Below, piece by piece: positions 7,795 through 17,160 of a DNA stretch of 64,000 nt. The translations under genes and the position numbers were made by a program. The first letter of the stretch is position 1. Each line of letters opens with the position of its first letter. The notes below the pieces were generated by a model that made no database searches, was not told the origin of the DNA, and worked only from the letters and a program-made list of their open reading frames with translations. Location of the stretch: assembly GCF_900177725.1 (NCBI RefSeq), contig NZ_FXAT01000001.1:62001-126000 (forward strand). The letters run 5' to 3'. This DNA is from Paraburkholderia susongensis. Lineage in GTDB: Bacteria > Pseudomonadota > Gammaproteobacteria > Burkholderiales > Burkholderiaceae.

Positions 7795-8943
7795 ATGCGC
7801 CAGCAGTCCCCCACGAACATGCGTGCTGGCCTCTTTCTGCGCACGTGCGCCGTCGCGCTGGCCGGCACCGTCGCTCTCGCGGCCTGTTCGAAGAAAGAAG
7901 CCGCGGCGCCCGCGCCGCGTCCCGTGGTGGCCGTCGCCGTGCATGCGGACGGTGAGGCGCTGCAGGCGGCCTCTCTGCCCGGCGAAGTGCAGGCACGCTA
8001 TTCGACGCCGCTGTCGTTTCGCGTCGCGGGCAAGATCATCGAGCGGCGCGTGCGGCTCGGTGATGTCGTGAAAAGCGGCGAAGTCGTCGCGTTGCTCGAC
8101 CCGGCCGACGCGCAGAAAAACGCCACTAGCACGCAGGCGCAGCTCGACGCCGCGCAACACAACCTCGTCTATGCGCAACAGCAACTCGGGCGCGACAAGG
8201 CCCAGGCGAAGGAAAACCTGATTGCGCCGGCGCAGCTCGAACAGACCACCAACGCGTATGCCGCCGCGCTCGCGCAGCGCGATCAGGCACAGCAGCAGGC
8301 GGCGCTCGCGAAGAACCAGTTGCAGTACACGACGCTCGTCGCCGGTCATGCGGGCTTCATCACGGCGGAACAGGCCGACACCGGCCAGAACGTAACGGCG
8401 GGCCAGGCCGTCTACAACCTCGCGTGGAGCGGCGACACCGACGTGCTGTGCGATGTACCGGAAAGCGCGCTCACCGCGTTCGCGGTCGGACAAAACGCGA
8501 GCGTCACGCTTGCCGCCTTGCCGGGCCGCAAGTTCAACGCGCGCGTGCGCGAACTCTCGCCCGCCGCCGATCCGCAAAGCCGCACCTGGCGCGCGCGGCT
8601 TACGCTCATCGACGCCGGACCCGACGTGCGCCTCGGCATGACCGCCGACGTGACGCCGGCCCTCCCGCTCGCCGCGGCGGCCGCGGCACACGGCGTCTTC
8701 ACGCTGCCCGTCACCGCGCTCTTTCACGACAGCCGCCAGCCGGCCGTCTGGGTCGTGCGCGCCGCGGACAACACGCTCGAGTTGCGCCGCGTGACGGTCA
8801 TCCGCTACAACGAGCGCACCATCGTCGTGAGCCAGGGTTTGAAGGACGGCGAAAGCGTCGTGCTGCAAGGCGTGCACACGGTGAGCGCAGGCGAAAAAGT
8901 CCGTGCGATCGCGCCGCTGCATCCTGAGGACTTCGCTTCATGA
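7795..8943 (+). CDS. RND efflux periplasmic adaptor (membrane fusion) lipoprotein
   Basis: This adaptor has about 382 residues. A lipoprotein signal ends in LAGTVALAAC, so the mature protein would be lipid-anchored at Cys. The barrel-sandwich hybrid segment (LSFRVAGKIIERRVRLGDVVKSGEVVALLDPADAQ) is followed by an alpha-helical hairpin rich in Ala/Gln (about residues 115-180). After it come the second lipoyl half (YTTLVAGHAGFITAEQADTG) and the beta-barrel and membrane-proximal domains. It links the inner-membrane pump to the outer-membrane channel. The start is uncertain: ATG 7795 and ATG 7819 both precede the signal peptide, and neither has a strong ribosome site. Its stop overlaps the pump start (ATGA, 8940-8943), so translation is coupled. 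Confidence 0.88.
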   Translation: MRQQSPTNMRAGLFLRTCAVALAGTVALAACSKKEAAAPAPRPVVAVAVHADGEALQAASLPGEVQARYSTPLSFRVAGKIIERRVRLGDVVKSGEVVALLDPADAQKNATSTQAQLDAAQHNLVYAQQQLGRDKAQAKENLIAPAQLEQTTNAYAAALAQRDQAQQQAALAKNQLQYTTLVAGHAGFITAEQADTGQNVTAGQAVYNLAWSGDTDVLCDVPESALTAFAVGQNASVTLAALPGRKFNARVRELSPAADPQSRTWRARLTLIDAGPDVRLGMTADVTPALPLAAAAAAHGVFTLPVTALFHDSRQPAVWVVRAADNTLELRRVTVIRYNERTIVVSQGLKDGESVVLQGVHTVSAGEKVRAIAPLHPEDFAS

Positions 8944-11900
8944 GCACACCGCATGAAGAAGGACGCTTCAATCTCTCCGCGTGGGCGCTGCGCCATCAGG
9001 CGCTGGTGGTTTTTCTGATCGCGCTCGCCACCGCGTTCGGCATCCTCGCCTATACGCGGCTCGCGCAATCCGAAGACCCGCCCTTCACGTTCCGGGTGAT
9101 GGTGATCCGCACGTTCTGGCCGGGCGCCACCGCGCGCCAGGTGCAGGAACAGTTGACGGACCGCATCGGCCGCAAGCTGCAGGAAACGCCGTACATCGAT
9201 TTCGTGCGCAGCTATTCGCGCCCCGGCGAATCGCTGATTTTCTTTTCGATGAAGGACTCGGCGCCGGTGAGCGAGGTGCCCGAAACCTGGTATCAGGTGC
9301 GCAAGAAAGTCGGCGACATCGCGGCGACCTTGCCACCCGGCATTCAGGGCCCGTTCTTCAACGACGAATTCGGCGACGTCTACACGAACATCTACACGCT
9401 CGAAGGTGACGGTTTTTCCGCCGCGCAACTGCACGACTACGCAGACCAGTTACGCACGGTGCTGCTGCGCGTGCCTGGCGTCGGCAAAGTCGATTATTTC
9501 GGCGACCCCGACCAGCACATCTACATCGAGATCAGCAACACGCAACTCACGCGCCTCGGCATCTCGCCGCAGCAGCTCGGCCAGGCGATCAACGCGCAGA
9601 ACACGATTGCGCCCGCGGGCACGCTGACCACCGCTGACGACCGCGTGTTCGTGCGCCCGAGCGGCCAGTTCAACGACGTCAACGCGCTCGCCGACATGCT
9701 GATCAGCATCAACAACCGCACGTTCCGTCTCGGCGATATCGCGACGATCAAGCGCGGCTACGACGACCCGGTCGTCACGCAGATGCGTTTCGGCGGCAAA
9801 GCGGTGCTCGGCATCGGCGTGACGATGCAGCCGGGCGGCGACGTGATCCGTCTCGGGAAGGCCCTCGATCAGCAGATGACGCAGTTGCGTGCGGCGCTGC
9901 CCGTCGGCCTGAAGCTCGTCGAAGTGTCGAGCATGCCGCACGCGGTCGCGCGCTCGGTCGACGACTTCCTCGAAGCGGTTGCCGAAGCGGTCGGGATCGT
10001 GCTGATCGTGAGCCTCGTGTCGCTCGGCGTGCGCACCGGCATGGTCGTCGTGATCTCGATTCCCGTGGTGCTCGCCGTCACCGCGCTGTGCATGTACCTG
10101 TTCGACATCGGCCTGCACAAGGTGTCGCTCGGCACGCTCGTGCTCGCGCTCGGCCTGCTCGTCGACGATGCGATCATCGCGGTCGAAATGATGTCGGTGA
10201 AGCTCGAGCAAGGCTGGAACCGCGCCCGCGCAGCAGCCTTCGCGTACACGAGCACCGCGTTTCCGATGCTGACCGGCACGCTCGTGACCGTCGCAGGCTT
10301 CCTGCCGATCGCGCTCGCGAAATCGAGCACCGGCGAATACACGCGCTCGATCTTCGAGGTCTCGGCGATCGCGCTGATCGCGTCGTGGCTCGCGGCCGTC
10401 GTGCTGATTCCGCTGCTCGGGTATCACATGCTGCCCGAGCGCAAACGTCACGCGCACGAGGCCGAGGATCACGAACACGATATCTACGACACGCGCTTTT
10501 ACCAGCGCCTGCGCGGCTGGATCGGCTGGTGCATCGAGCGGCGCTTCGTCGTGCTCGCGATCACCGTGCTGCTGTTCGTGCTCGCGATGGCGGGCTTCGG
10601 GCTCGTGCCGCAACAGTTCTTCCCAAGCTCCGATCGCCCGGAATTGCTCGTGGACGTGCGCCTGCCCGAAGGCGCGTCGTTCGACGCCACGCTGCGCCAG
10701 GCGAAGCGCCTGGAAAAAACGCTCGAAGGCCGTCCCGAGATCGATCACTCGGTGAGCTTCATCGGCACCGGCGCGCCGCGTTTCTATCTGCCGCTCGATC
10801 AGCAATTGCAGCAGCCCAATTTCGCGCAGTTCGTGATTACAGCGAAGTCGGTCAAGGACCGCGAAAAGCTTGCGCAATGGCTCGAACCGCAATTGCGCGA
10901 CAACTTCCCGGCGATCCGCACGCGCCTGTCGCGCCTCGAGAACGGGCCGCCGGTCGGCTATCCGGTGCAGTTCCGCGTGAGCGGCGACGACATCGCGACC
11001 GTGCGCTCGATCGCCGAGCGCGTCGCCGCGACGATGCGCGCGAACGGCGGCACGCGCAACGTGCAGTTCGACTGGGACGAACCCGCCGAGCGCTCGGTGC
11101 GCTTCGAGATCGACCAGAAACGCGCGCGCGAACTCGGCGTGACCTCCGAAGACATTTCGAGCTTCCTCGCGTTGACGCTGTCCGGCTACACGGTCACGCA
11201 GTACCGCGAACGCGACAAGCTGATCAGCGTCGATCTGCGCGCGCCGCGCGCGGAACGCGTCGACCCGTCGCAGGTGACCGCGCTCGCGATGCCGACGCCG
11301 AACGGCCCGGTGCCGCTCGGCACGCTTGGGTCTCTGCGCAACGACCTCGAATACGGTGTGATCTGGGAGCGCGACCGACAGCCGACCATCACCGTGCAGT
11401 CCGACGTCGCGCCCGGCGCGCAGGGCATCGACGTCACACATGCAGTCGACCGCACGCTCGGCCCGATCCGCGCAGCGCTGCCGGTCGGCTACCGGATCGA
11501 GATCGGCGGCTCGGTCGAGGAAAGCGGCAAGGGCCAAACGTCGATCATCGCGCAGCTTCCGATCATGGTGATCGCCGTGCTTACGCTGCTGATGATCCAG
11601 CTGCAAAGCTTCGCGCGCGTGCTGATGGTCGTGCTGACCGCCCCGCTCGGCCTGATCGGCGTGGTGCTCACGCTGCTGCTGTTCGGCCAGCCATTCGGCT
11701 TCGTCGCGATGCTCGGCGTGATCGCGATGTTCGGCATCATCATGCGCAACTCGGTGATTCTCGTCGATCAGATCGAGCAGGACATCGCCTCGGGACACAA
11801 GCGTTTCGATGCGATCGTCGGCGCGACCGTGCGGCGTTTCCGGCCGATCACGCTGACCGCCGCGGCCGCCGTGCTCGCGCTGATTCCACTGTTGCGCTCG

Positions 11901-12068
11901 AACTTCTTCGGGCCGATGGCGACCGCGCTGATGGGCGGCATCACGAGCGCGACGATCCTCACGCTGTTCTATCTGCCCGCGCTGTACGCCGCGTCGTTCC
12001 GCGTGCGAACCGACGAGCGCGAGCCGCAGGCGCCGTCCGGTTCCGGCGCCACGCATACGGGTAACTGA
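8940..12068 (+). CDS. RND efflux pump, inner-membrane permease (AcrB/HAE-type)
   Basis: At 1042 residues this is the full length for a HAE1-type pump. It has 12 predicted transmembrane helices in the 1+5+1+5 arrangement, with two large periplasmic loops. The proton-relay aspartate pair lies in GLLVDDAIIAVEMM in TM4. The porter-domain signature QVRKKVGDIAATLPPGIQGP and the C-terminal LTLLMIQLQSFARVLMVVLTAPLGLIG are present. The N-terminus RLAQSEDPPFTFRVMVI places it in a branch related to less-studied multidrug or solvent pumps rather than MexB itself. It is a proton-driven exporter working with the flanking adaptor and outer-membrane protein. The substrate cannot be read from the sequence. 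Confidence 0.93.
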   Translation: MSTPHEEGRFNLSAWALRHQALVVFLIALATAFGILAYTRLAQSEDPPFTFRVMVIRTFWPGATARQVQEQLTDRIGRKLQETPYIDFVRSYSRPGESLIFFSMKDSAPVSEVPETWYQVRKKVGDIAATLPPGIQGPFFNDEFGDVYTNIYTLEGDGFSAAQLHDYADQLRTVLLRVPGVGKVDYFGDPDQHIYIEISNTQLTRLGISPQQLGQAINAQNTIAPAGTLTTADDRVFVRPSGQFNDVNALADMLISINNRTFRLGDIATIKRGYDDPVVTQMRFGGKAVLGIGVTMQPGGDVIRLGKALDQQMTQLRAALPVGLKLVEVSSMPHAVARSVDDFLEAVAEAVGIVLIVSLVSLGVRTGMVVVISIPVVLAVTALCMYLFDIGLHKVSLGTLVLALGLLVDDAIIAVEMMSVKLEQGWNRARAAAFAYTSTAFPMLTGTLVTVAGFLPIALAKSSTGEYTRSIFEVSAIALIASWLAAVVLIPLLGYHMLPERKRHAHEAEDHEHDIYDTRFYQRLRGWIGWCIERRFVVLAITVLLFVLAMAGFGLVPQQFFPSSDRPELLVDVRLPEGASFDATLRQAKRLEKTLEGRPEIDHSVSFIGTGAPRFYLPLDQQLQQPNFAQFVITAKSVKDREKLAQWLEPQLRDNFPAIRTRLSRLENGPPVGYPVQFRVSGDDIATVRSIAERVAATMRANGGTRNVQFDWDEPAERSVRFEIDQKRARELGVTSEDISSFLALTLSGYTVTQYRERDKLISVDLRAPRAERVDPSQVTALAMPTPNGPVPLGTLGSLRNDLEYGVIWERDRQPTITVQSDVAPGAQGIDVTHAVDRTLGPIRAALPVGYRIEIGGSVEESGKGQTSIIAQLPIMVIAVLTLLMIQLQSFARVLMVVLTAPLGLIGVVLTLLLFGQPFGFVAMLGVIAMFGIIMRNSVILVDQIEQDIASGHKRFDAIVGATVRRFRPITLTAAAAVLALIPLLRSNFFGPMATALMGGITSATILTLFYLPALYAASFRVRTDEREPQAPSGSGATHTGN

Positions 12069-12070
12069 GC

Positions 12071-13684
12071 ATGAGTACGAGCAAAAGCGTGGGTACTTCC
12101 GCACTGTCCTGTCTGTTCTGTTTGTCCCCTTTGTGCCGCGCCGCGCGTCTGCCGCATCAGGCCCGCGCACCGCGCGTCGACGCATTGGCCCGCGCCACGC
12201 TCACTACGTTCGCCGCGAGCCTCGCGTGCGCGCTCGCCGCGTGCTCGTTCGGGCCGAACGGCGAACCGCCCGCGATGCCGCAGCCCGCGCACTACGGCGC
12301 CGAAGCGCTGCCCACGCAGACCGTGCCCGCGCAAGGCGTCACGCAGCAGTTCGTGAACGGTGCACAGCCGGTGCCCGAATGGTGGAAGCTGTATCGCTCG
12401 GATACGCTGAACGCGCTCGTCGACGAAGGCTTGCGCAACAGTCCGACGCTCGCCGCCACCGACCATACGCTCGCCGCCGCGCGCGAGCAGTTGCGCGCGC
12501 AGATCGGCAGTTCGCTGCTGCCGACTATCGACGCGGGCGGCCAGGCAACGCGCAATCGCGCGCTCGCGATTCCCGAGGCCGGGCCGAACACGTTCCTGTA
12601 CGACGTGTTCGTCGGGCAGTTGCAGGCGCACTACACGTTCGATCTGTTCGGCGCCGAGCGTCTCGCGAACGCGGCGCTCGCCGCGCGCGTGAACGTGCAG
12701 GTCTACCAGCTCGATGCCGCGCGCCGGGCGCTTGCCGCGAACATCGTGACGGCGTCCATCACGAGTGCCGCGCTGCACGCGCAGATCGACACCACTGAAC
12801 GGCTCGTCACGCTTGCCAACGATCAGGCACGCGACACCGCGCGGCGCTATGAGCTCGGCGCGGTATCGCATGCCGATCTGCTGAATGCGCAACAAAGCGC
12901 GGCGAGCGTATCGGCGAGCCTGCCGGCGCTCAAGCAGCAATGGCTGACGACGCGCCACGCTCTGGCGGTACTGCTCGGCCGCACGCCGGACGCCGCCCCC
13001 GATGATCTCGATCTCGCGCAACTGCATGTGCCCGAACAGGTGCCCGTGGTCGTGCCGTCGGATCTGCTGCGCTCGCGGCCCGACATCCAGGCCGCCGACG
13101 CCGCGTTGAAGGCCGCCGCGGCCGATGTCGGCGCCGCCACCGCGCAGATGTTCCCGAGCCTGTCGCTCTCGGCGTCGATGGGACAAGGCGGCTTTAGCTG
13201 GCCGGTCGCGCTGTCCGGCGCGGGCGCGATCTGGAGCATCGGCGCGTCGCTGTCGCAGCCGCTCTTTCACGGCGGCGCGCTCGTCGCGCAGCGTCGCGCG
13301 GCGCAGGACACGTACGAAGCCACGGTCTCGCAGTACAAGCAGACCGTGCTCGCCGCTTTCCAGAACGTCGCCGATACGCTCGCCGCGCTCGAACACGACG
13401 CGCAGTCGCTCGATGCGGCCAACGTCGCCGCGCGCTCGGCGCAGGGGGTGTTCAACGAGACATCGGCGCGCTACCGGCTCGGCGCGCTGCCGGTCGCATC
13501 GACTCGTTCGAGCGAGCAGCAGTGGCGCAACACGCAACTCGACGAGATCCGCTATACGAGCTCGCGTCTGACCGATACGGCCGCGCTGTTCCAGGCGATG
13601 GGGAATCCGCCGGCTGAGGCGGGGGCGGCCGCTGGTGCGTCTCCGGCGACAGCGACGGCGGCGAATGCGGGCACATCCAACTGA
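12071..13684 (+). CDS. RND efflux outer-membrane lipoprotein, NodT/OprM family
   Basis: As called, this is 537 residues. The lipobox LACALAAC is at about residues 51-58, then PxxP-rich mature sequence and two outer-membrane-efflux repeats (PEWWKLYRSDTLNALVDEGLRNSPTLAA ... and PSDLLRSRPDIQAADAALKAAAADVGAA). The latter carries the conserved LLxxRPDIxxAE pattern. The protein forms the trimeric channel that carries substrate across the outer membrane. The stretch before the signal peptide is about 38 residues longer than usual. A TTG at 12185 would give a normal signal peptide, so the true start may be there. The start lies 2 bases after the pump stop. The C-terminal tail is Ala/Gly/Thr-rich and low-complexity. 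Confidence 0.9.
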   Translation: MSTSKSVGTSALSCLFCLSPLCRAARLPHQARAPRVDALARATLTTFAASLACALAACSFGPNGEPPAMPQPAHYGAEALPTQTVPAQGVTQQFVNGAQPVPEWWKLYRSDTLNALVDEGLRNSPTLAATDHTLAAAREQLRAQIGSSLLPTIDAGGQATRNRALAIPEAGPNTFLYDVFVGQLQAHYTFDLFGAERLANAALAARVNVQVYQLDAARRALAANIVTASITSAALHAQIDTTERLVTLANDQARDTARRYELGAVSHADLLNAQQSAASVSASLPALKQQWLTTRHALAVLLGRTPDAAPDDLDLAQLHVPEQVPVVVPSDLLRSRPDIQAADAALKAAAADVGAATAQMFPSLSLSASMGQGGFSWPVALSGAGAIWSIGASLSQPLFHGGALVAQRRAAQDTYEATVSQYKQTVLAAFQNVADTLAALEHDAQSLDAANVAARSAQGVFNETSARYRLGALPVASTRSSEQQWRNTQLDEIRYTSSRLTDTAALFQAMGNPPAEAGAAAGASPATATAANAGTSN

Positions 13685-13840
13685 ACCCGGAATGCCGTGT
13701 GGACGACGGCTGACTTATCCCCAGTTTATGTTGATGAGCCTGTTGAAAACTCTCTGATAAGCGGGCTAAGGTATTGTGCGGATTGGGGTTGGGTTGTCTG
13801 GTGCGAAACGACGGCCATTCATTGGAAATAGAGCGACGAC

Positions 13841-14206
13841 ATGATAATGAGCCGCATCAATTCCTGGCTGCTTGGGCGCCTGCCATCACGCAGACTCTCT
13901 TTCGCACTCTCGCTGAGCAACGAGGGTCTCATCGTGAAGAACCCGCAAGGCGAGCAACGCATTGCCTGGGACGATATTGTTGAAATCGTCGCTACGCGGT
14001 CCGAGCAATTGATCGGGAGCACTATCCTGTTGCTCATCGGGCTGAACGATGGCCGTACCCTGACTGTGACCGAAGACGATTCAGCCTGGCATGACCTGAC
14101 GATGATGCTATCGGCGCACCTCGCGGGCGCAAAACCCTACGAGGGGTGGGCGCTTCAGTCCGCTTTTTCCGACGAGGTGCCGCGCATCGAGGTATTTCGG
14201 CGTTGA
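13841..14206 (+). CDS. Hypothetical protein, PH-like domain suspected
   Basis: This 121-residue soluble protein has alternating beta-strand patterns (LSLSNEGLIVKN, AWDDIVEIVATRS, ILLLIGLNDGRTLTVTED) and a final helical segment. The pattern resembles bacterial PH-like domains, where an xxWxxI strand precedes charged strands, but this is inference from pattern only. ATG 13841 and ATG 13847 are both possible starts. Codon use is less G/C-biased than in the neighbouring efflux genes. It lies between the efflux operon and the next small gene; function unknown. Confidence 0.6.
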   Translation: MIMSRINSWLLGRLPSRRLSFALSLSNEGLIVKNPQGEQRIAWDDIVEIVATRSEQLIGSTILLLIGLNDGRTLTVTEDDSAWHDLTMMLSAHLAGAKPYEGWALQSAFSDEVPRIEVFRR

Positions 14207-14344
14207 TCCCTGCGCTGATGGCACGGTAGGCTGCCATAACCGGCCGGCTTAGGAATCCTCCTGCTCATCACCCGTGTCCCACTGCTTAGACTCGGCATAC
14301 CTTCCATAAACGATACCCTCGGAAAATCTCAGGCATACGCGCAT

Positions 14345-14629
14345 ATGGCTGGATCGAGGTCGTTGCAAATGGCAACACTTGCCCGTAAAGCAGCCAAGGT
14401 GCTGCTGTTCTGCGGATTGTATCGTTTAGCGATTCGGTACATTCACACCTATCCGATTCCAATGACGTTGCAGCAGCAGCAAGATTTAATTGTGATCGCT
14501 CAGGAATTCGGAGTTGCCGATACCGAACTGTTTTATATCCTTGCAATGATGGTTATCGACCTGATCGTTACCATCGTGGCGTACTCGATCCTGATGAGAA
14601 TCTGGCGGCGCTATCGCGCGAAAAAGTAA
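14345..14629 (+). CDS. Small membrane hypothetical protein
   Basis: As called, this is 94 residues; ATG 14369 is an equally likely start that removes eight residues. There is one hydrophobic stretch near LLFCGLYRLAI and a stronger helix at ILAMMVIDLIVTIVAYSILM near the C-terminus, followed by a basic tail (RIWRRYRAKK). It is a probable inner-membrane protein with cytoplasmic basic tail. Codons are markedly AT-richer than those of surrounding genes (many ATT, TTA, GAT), which hints at a foreign or weakly expressed gene. It ends at a bidirectional hairpin shared with the convergent PBP1A gene. No family recognised. Confidence 0.55.
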   Translation: MAGSRSLQMATLARKAAKVLLFCGLYRLAIRYIHTYPIPMTLQQQQDLIVIAQEFGVADTELFYILAMMVIDLIVTIVAYSILMRIWRRYRAKK

Positions 14630-14652
14630 AAAAGCCCCGTCAACGGGGCTTT
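14625..14652 (-). terminator. Terminator between the small membrane gene and PBP1A
   Basis: AAAGCCCCGT at 14631-14640 pairs with ACGGGGCTTT at 14643-14652 around a CA loop. On the minus strand the stem is followed by a run of T, so it is a strong terminator for the PBP1A transcript and a weaker one for the convergent gene. Confidence 0.8.
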
Positions 14653-14658
14653 CCTGCA

Positions 14659-17160
14659 TCACGGCTTGTTCGACTCGAACAAATCCATGATCTGCTTCTT
14701 CTCGCTCGACGACACGCTCGGCGGCGGCACCACCGGCGGCGTCATGCCCGCCGGCCCGACTCCGCCGACCGCGTCGCTCGCGCCCGCTATCGGGTTCGCC
14801 GAATCGAGCCCGATGCTCGCGACGAAGCCATGTCCCGGCAGCATGTCGGTAAAGAACAGTTCGCCGTCCATCGCGGTCACGCCGTCGGGCTGCTGCGGCT
14901 CGGCCTGCGGAACGCCACGCAGCGCGCGCTGCATGTACTCGACCCAGATCGGCAGCGCGAGCTGCGCGCCGAATTCGCGGCTGCCGAGACTCTTCGGCTG
15001 GTCGTAGCCCATCCACGCGACTGCGACGAGCGACTGCTGATAACCGGCGAACCAGCCGTCCTTCGCGTCGTTGGTCGTGCCGGTCTTGCCCTGCAGGTCC
15101 GAGCGATGCAGCACATTGGTGCCCGCGCCCGTGCCCACGGTCGCGACCGAATGCAGCAGGCTGTTCATCACGTACGCGTTGCGCGGATCGAGCGTGCGCG
15201 GCGCGCTTTGGCCGGCCACGAGCGGCTGCGCGCGCGACAGCGGCACGCCGCGCGCATCGGTCACTTCGCTGATCAGATACGGATTGATCCGGTAGCCGCC
15301 GTTCGCGAACACCGAGTACGCACCCGCCGACTGCAGCGGCGTGACGAGGCCCGCGCCGAGCGCCATCGGCAGATACGGCGGCGTCTTGTCGGCATCGAAA
15401 CCGAAGCGCTGCGTGACGAAGTCCTGCGCGTACTTCGTGCCGATGAACGACAGAATGCGGATCGACACTAGGTTCTTCGACTTCTGCAGCGCGGTGCGCA
15501 TCGACATCGGACCGTCGGGCTGGTCGTCGTCCTTCGGCTCCCACGCGTCGCCGCCCGGCGTGCTCGGCGGGAAGTACAGAGGCGCGTCGTTGATGATCGT
15601 CGCCGGTCCGAGCCCCTTGTCGAGCGCGGCCGAATAGATGAACGGCTTGAAGCTCGAACCCGGCTGGCGCCATGCCTGCGTCACGTGGTTGAACTTGTTC
15701 TTGTTGAAGTCGAAGCCGCCGATCAGCGCGCGGATCGCGCCGTCCTGCGGCGTGAGCGACACGAGCGCGCCTTCCACCTGCGGCAGTTGCGTGATCTGCC
15801 AGTTGCCCTTGTCGTCGGCGACGAGGCGCACGATCGAGCCCGGCTTGATGCGCAGCGTCGCGGAGGCGCGTGGGCTCAACGCGGCGGCGACGAAACGCAG
15901 GCCATCTCCGGACACCTTCACCTGCGTGCCGTCGACCAGTTGCGCGACCACCTGCTTCGCGCTCGCGTCGGTCACCACACCGGCGATGATCTCGCCGTTG
16001 TCGGGGTGATCGGTGAGCGCGTCGTCGATCGTCTGGTCGCGGTCGTCGCCGGGTTCCGGCAATTGCACGAAGCCTTCCGGCCCGCGATAGCCGTGGCGCC
16101 GCTCGTAGTCCATCACGCCCTTGCGCACCGCGCGATACGCGGCGTCCTGATCGGCCGAGTCGATCGTCGTGGTCACGTTCAGGCCGCGCGTGTAGGTTTC
16201 GTCCTTGTACTGCGCGTACATCATCTGCCGCACCATTTCGGCGACGTACTCGGCGTGCACGCTGTACTCGTTGCCCGGATTCGTCGTGTGTATCTCTTCC
16301 TTGACCGCCTGGTCGTACTGCTCCTGCGTGATGTACTTCAGCTCGAGCATGCGCCGCAGGATGTACTCCTGGCGGATCTTCGCGCGCTTCGGATTGACGA
16401 CCGGGTTATACGCGGACGGCGCCTTCGGCAGCCCCGCGAGCATCGCGGCTTGCGCGAGCGAGATGTCCTTCAGATCCTTGCCGAAATACACGCGCGCGGC
16501 CGCGGCGAAGCCGTAGGCGCGCTCGCCCAGATAGATCTGGTTCATGTACAGCTCGAGAATCTGGTCCTTCGTGAGCGCGCGCTCGATCTTGTAGGCGAGC
16601 AGCATCTCGTAGATCTTGCGCGTGTAGGTCTTCTCGCTCGAGAGGAAGAAGTTGCGCGCGACCTGCATCGTGATCGTGCTCGCGCCCTGCGACGCACCGC
16701 CATGCGCGAGATCAGCGAAACCGGCTCGCAGAATGCCGACGAAGTCGACGCCGCCGTGCTCGTAGAAGCGGTAGTCCTCGATCGCGAGCACCGCTTTTTT
16801 CATCTGGTCCGGAATGTCCTGGAAGCGCACGAGGCTGCGGCGCTCCTCGCCGAATTCGCCGATCAGCACGTGGTCCGCGGTATAGACGCGCAGCGGCACC
16901 TTCGGGCGATAGTCGGTCAGCGCGTCGAGCGACGGCAGTTGCGGCCCCATCACGACGAGCGCGTAGCCGACGATCAGCGCGCCCACCACGACGAGCGTCG
17001 CGATCAGGCCGAAGAACCACAGCACGAGCGACGTGCCGAACGAACGGCGGCCGCGCTCTGCGTCACGCGAAGCGGCATTGCGTCCTGGAGTGCGTTGCTG
17101 GGAGTCCCGGTCTTTACCGGACGGAGAATGCGAGGAATGCGGTCGTTTGATGATTGGCAT
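14659..17160 (-). CDS. mrcA: Penicillin-binding protein 1A (bifunctional peptidoglycan synthase)
   Basis: This 833-residue class A PBP has a cytoplasmic Arg-rich leader, one transmembrane helix (about 45-70) and a GT51 glycosyltransferase domain. Catalytic motifs there are EDYRFYEHGGVDF, GASTITMQVARN and LYMNQIYLGERAYG. An OB-like insert follows (about residues 330-440). The transpeptidase domain has PGSSFKPF (Ser nucleophile and SxxK Lys), SKN, and GKTGTT. It polymerises and crosslinks murein at the inner membrane. ATG 17160 is the only Met near the family start; the longer upstream frame is Arg-rich noise. The usual beta-proteobacterial neighbour, the pilM-Q operon, is absent, so this may be a second PBP1A copy (inference). 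Confidence 0.92.
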   Translation of the reverse strand: MPIIKRPHSSHSPSGKDRDSQQRTPGRNAASRDAERGRRSFGTSLVLWFFGLIATLVVVGALIVGYALVVMGPQLPSLDALTDYRPKVPLRVYTADHVLIGEFGEERRSLVRFQDIPDQMKKAVLAIEDYRFYEHGGVDFVGILRAGFADLAHGGASQGASTITMQVARNFFLSSEKTYTRKIYEMLLAYKIERALTKDQILELYMNQIYLGERAYGFAAAARVYFGKDLKDISLAQAAMLAGLPKAPSAYNPVVNPKRAKIRQEYILRRMLELKYITQEQYDQAVKEEIHTTNPGNEYSVHAEYVAEMVRQMMYAQYKDETYTRGLNVTTTIDSADQDAAYRAVRKGVMDYERRHGYRGPEGFVQLPEPGDDRDQTIDDALTDHPDNGEIIAGVVTDASAKQVVAQLVDGTQVKVSGDGLRFVAAALSPRASATLRIKPGSIVRLVADDKGNWQITQLPQVEGALVSLTPQDGAIRALIGGFDFNKNKFNHVTQAWRQPGSSFKPFIYSAALDKGLGPATIINDAPLYFPPSTPGGDAWEPKDDDQPDGPMSMRTALQKSKNLVSIRILSFIGTKYAQDFVTQRFGFDADKTPPYLPMALGAGLVTPLQSAGAYSVFANGGYRINPYLISEVTDARGVPLSRAQPLVAGQSAPRTLDPRNAYVMNSLLHSVATVGTGAGTNVLHRSDLQGKTGTTNDAKDGWFAGYQQSLVAVAWMGYDQPKSLGSREFGAQLALPIWVEYMQRALRGVPQAEPQQPDGVTAMDGELFFTDMLPGHGFVASIGLDSANPIAGASDAVGGVGPAGMTPPVVPPPSVSSSEKKQIMDLFESNKP

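Noticed and set aside
9450..12185. Very long antisense open frame opposite the RND pump
   Set aside because: High GC content removes stop codons in shadow frames; the product is Arg/His-rich with no domain, while the sense frame is a perfect RND pump.
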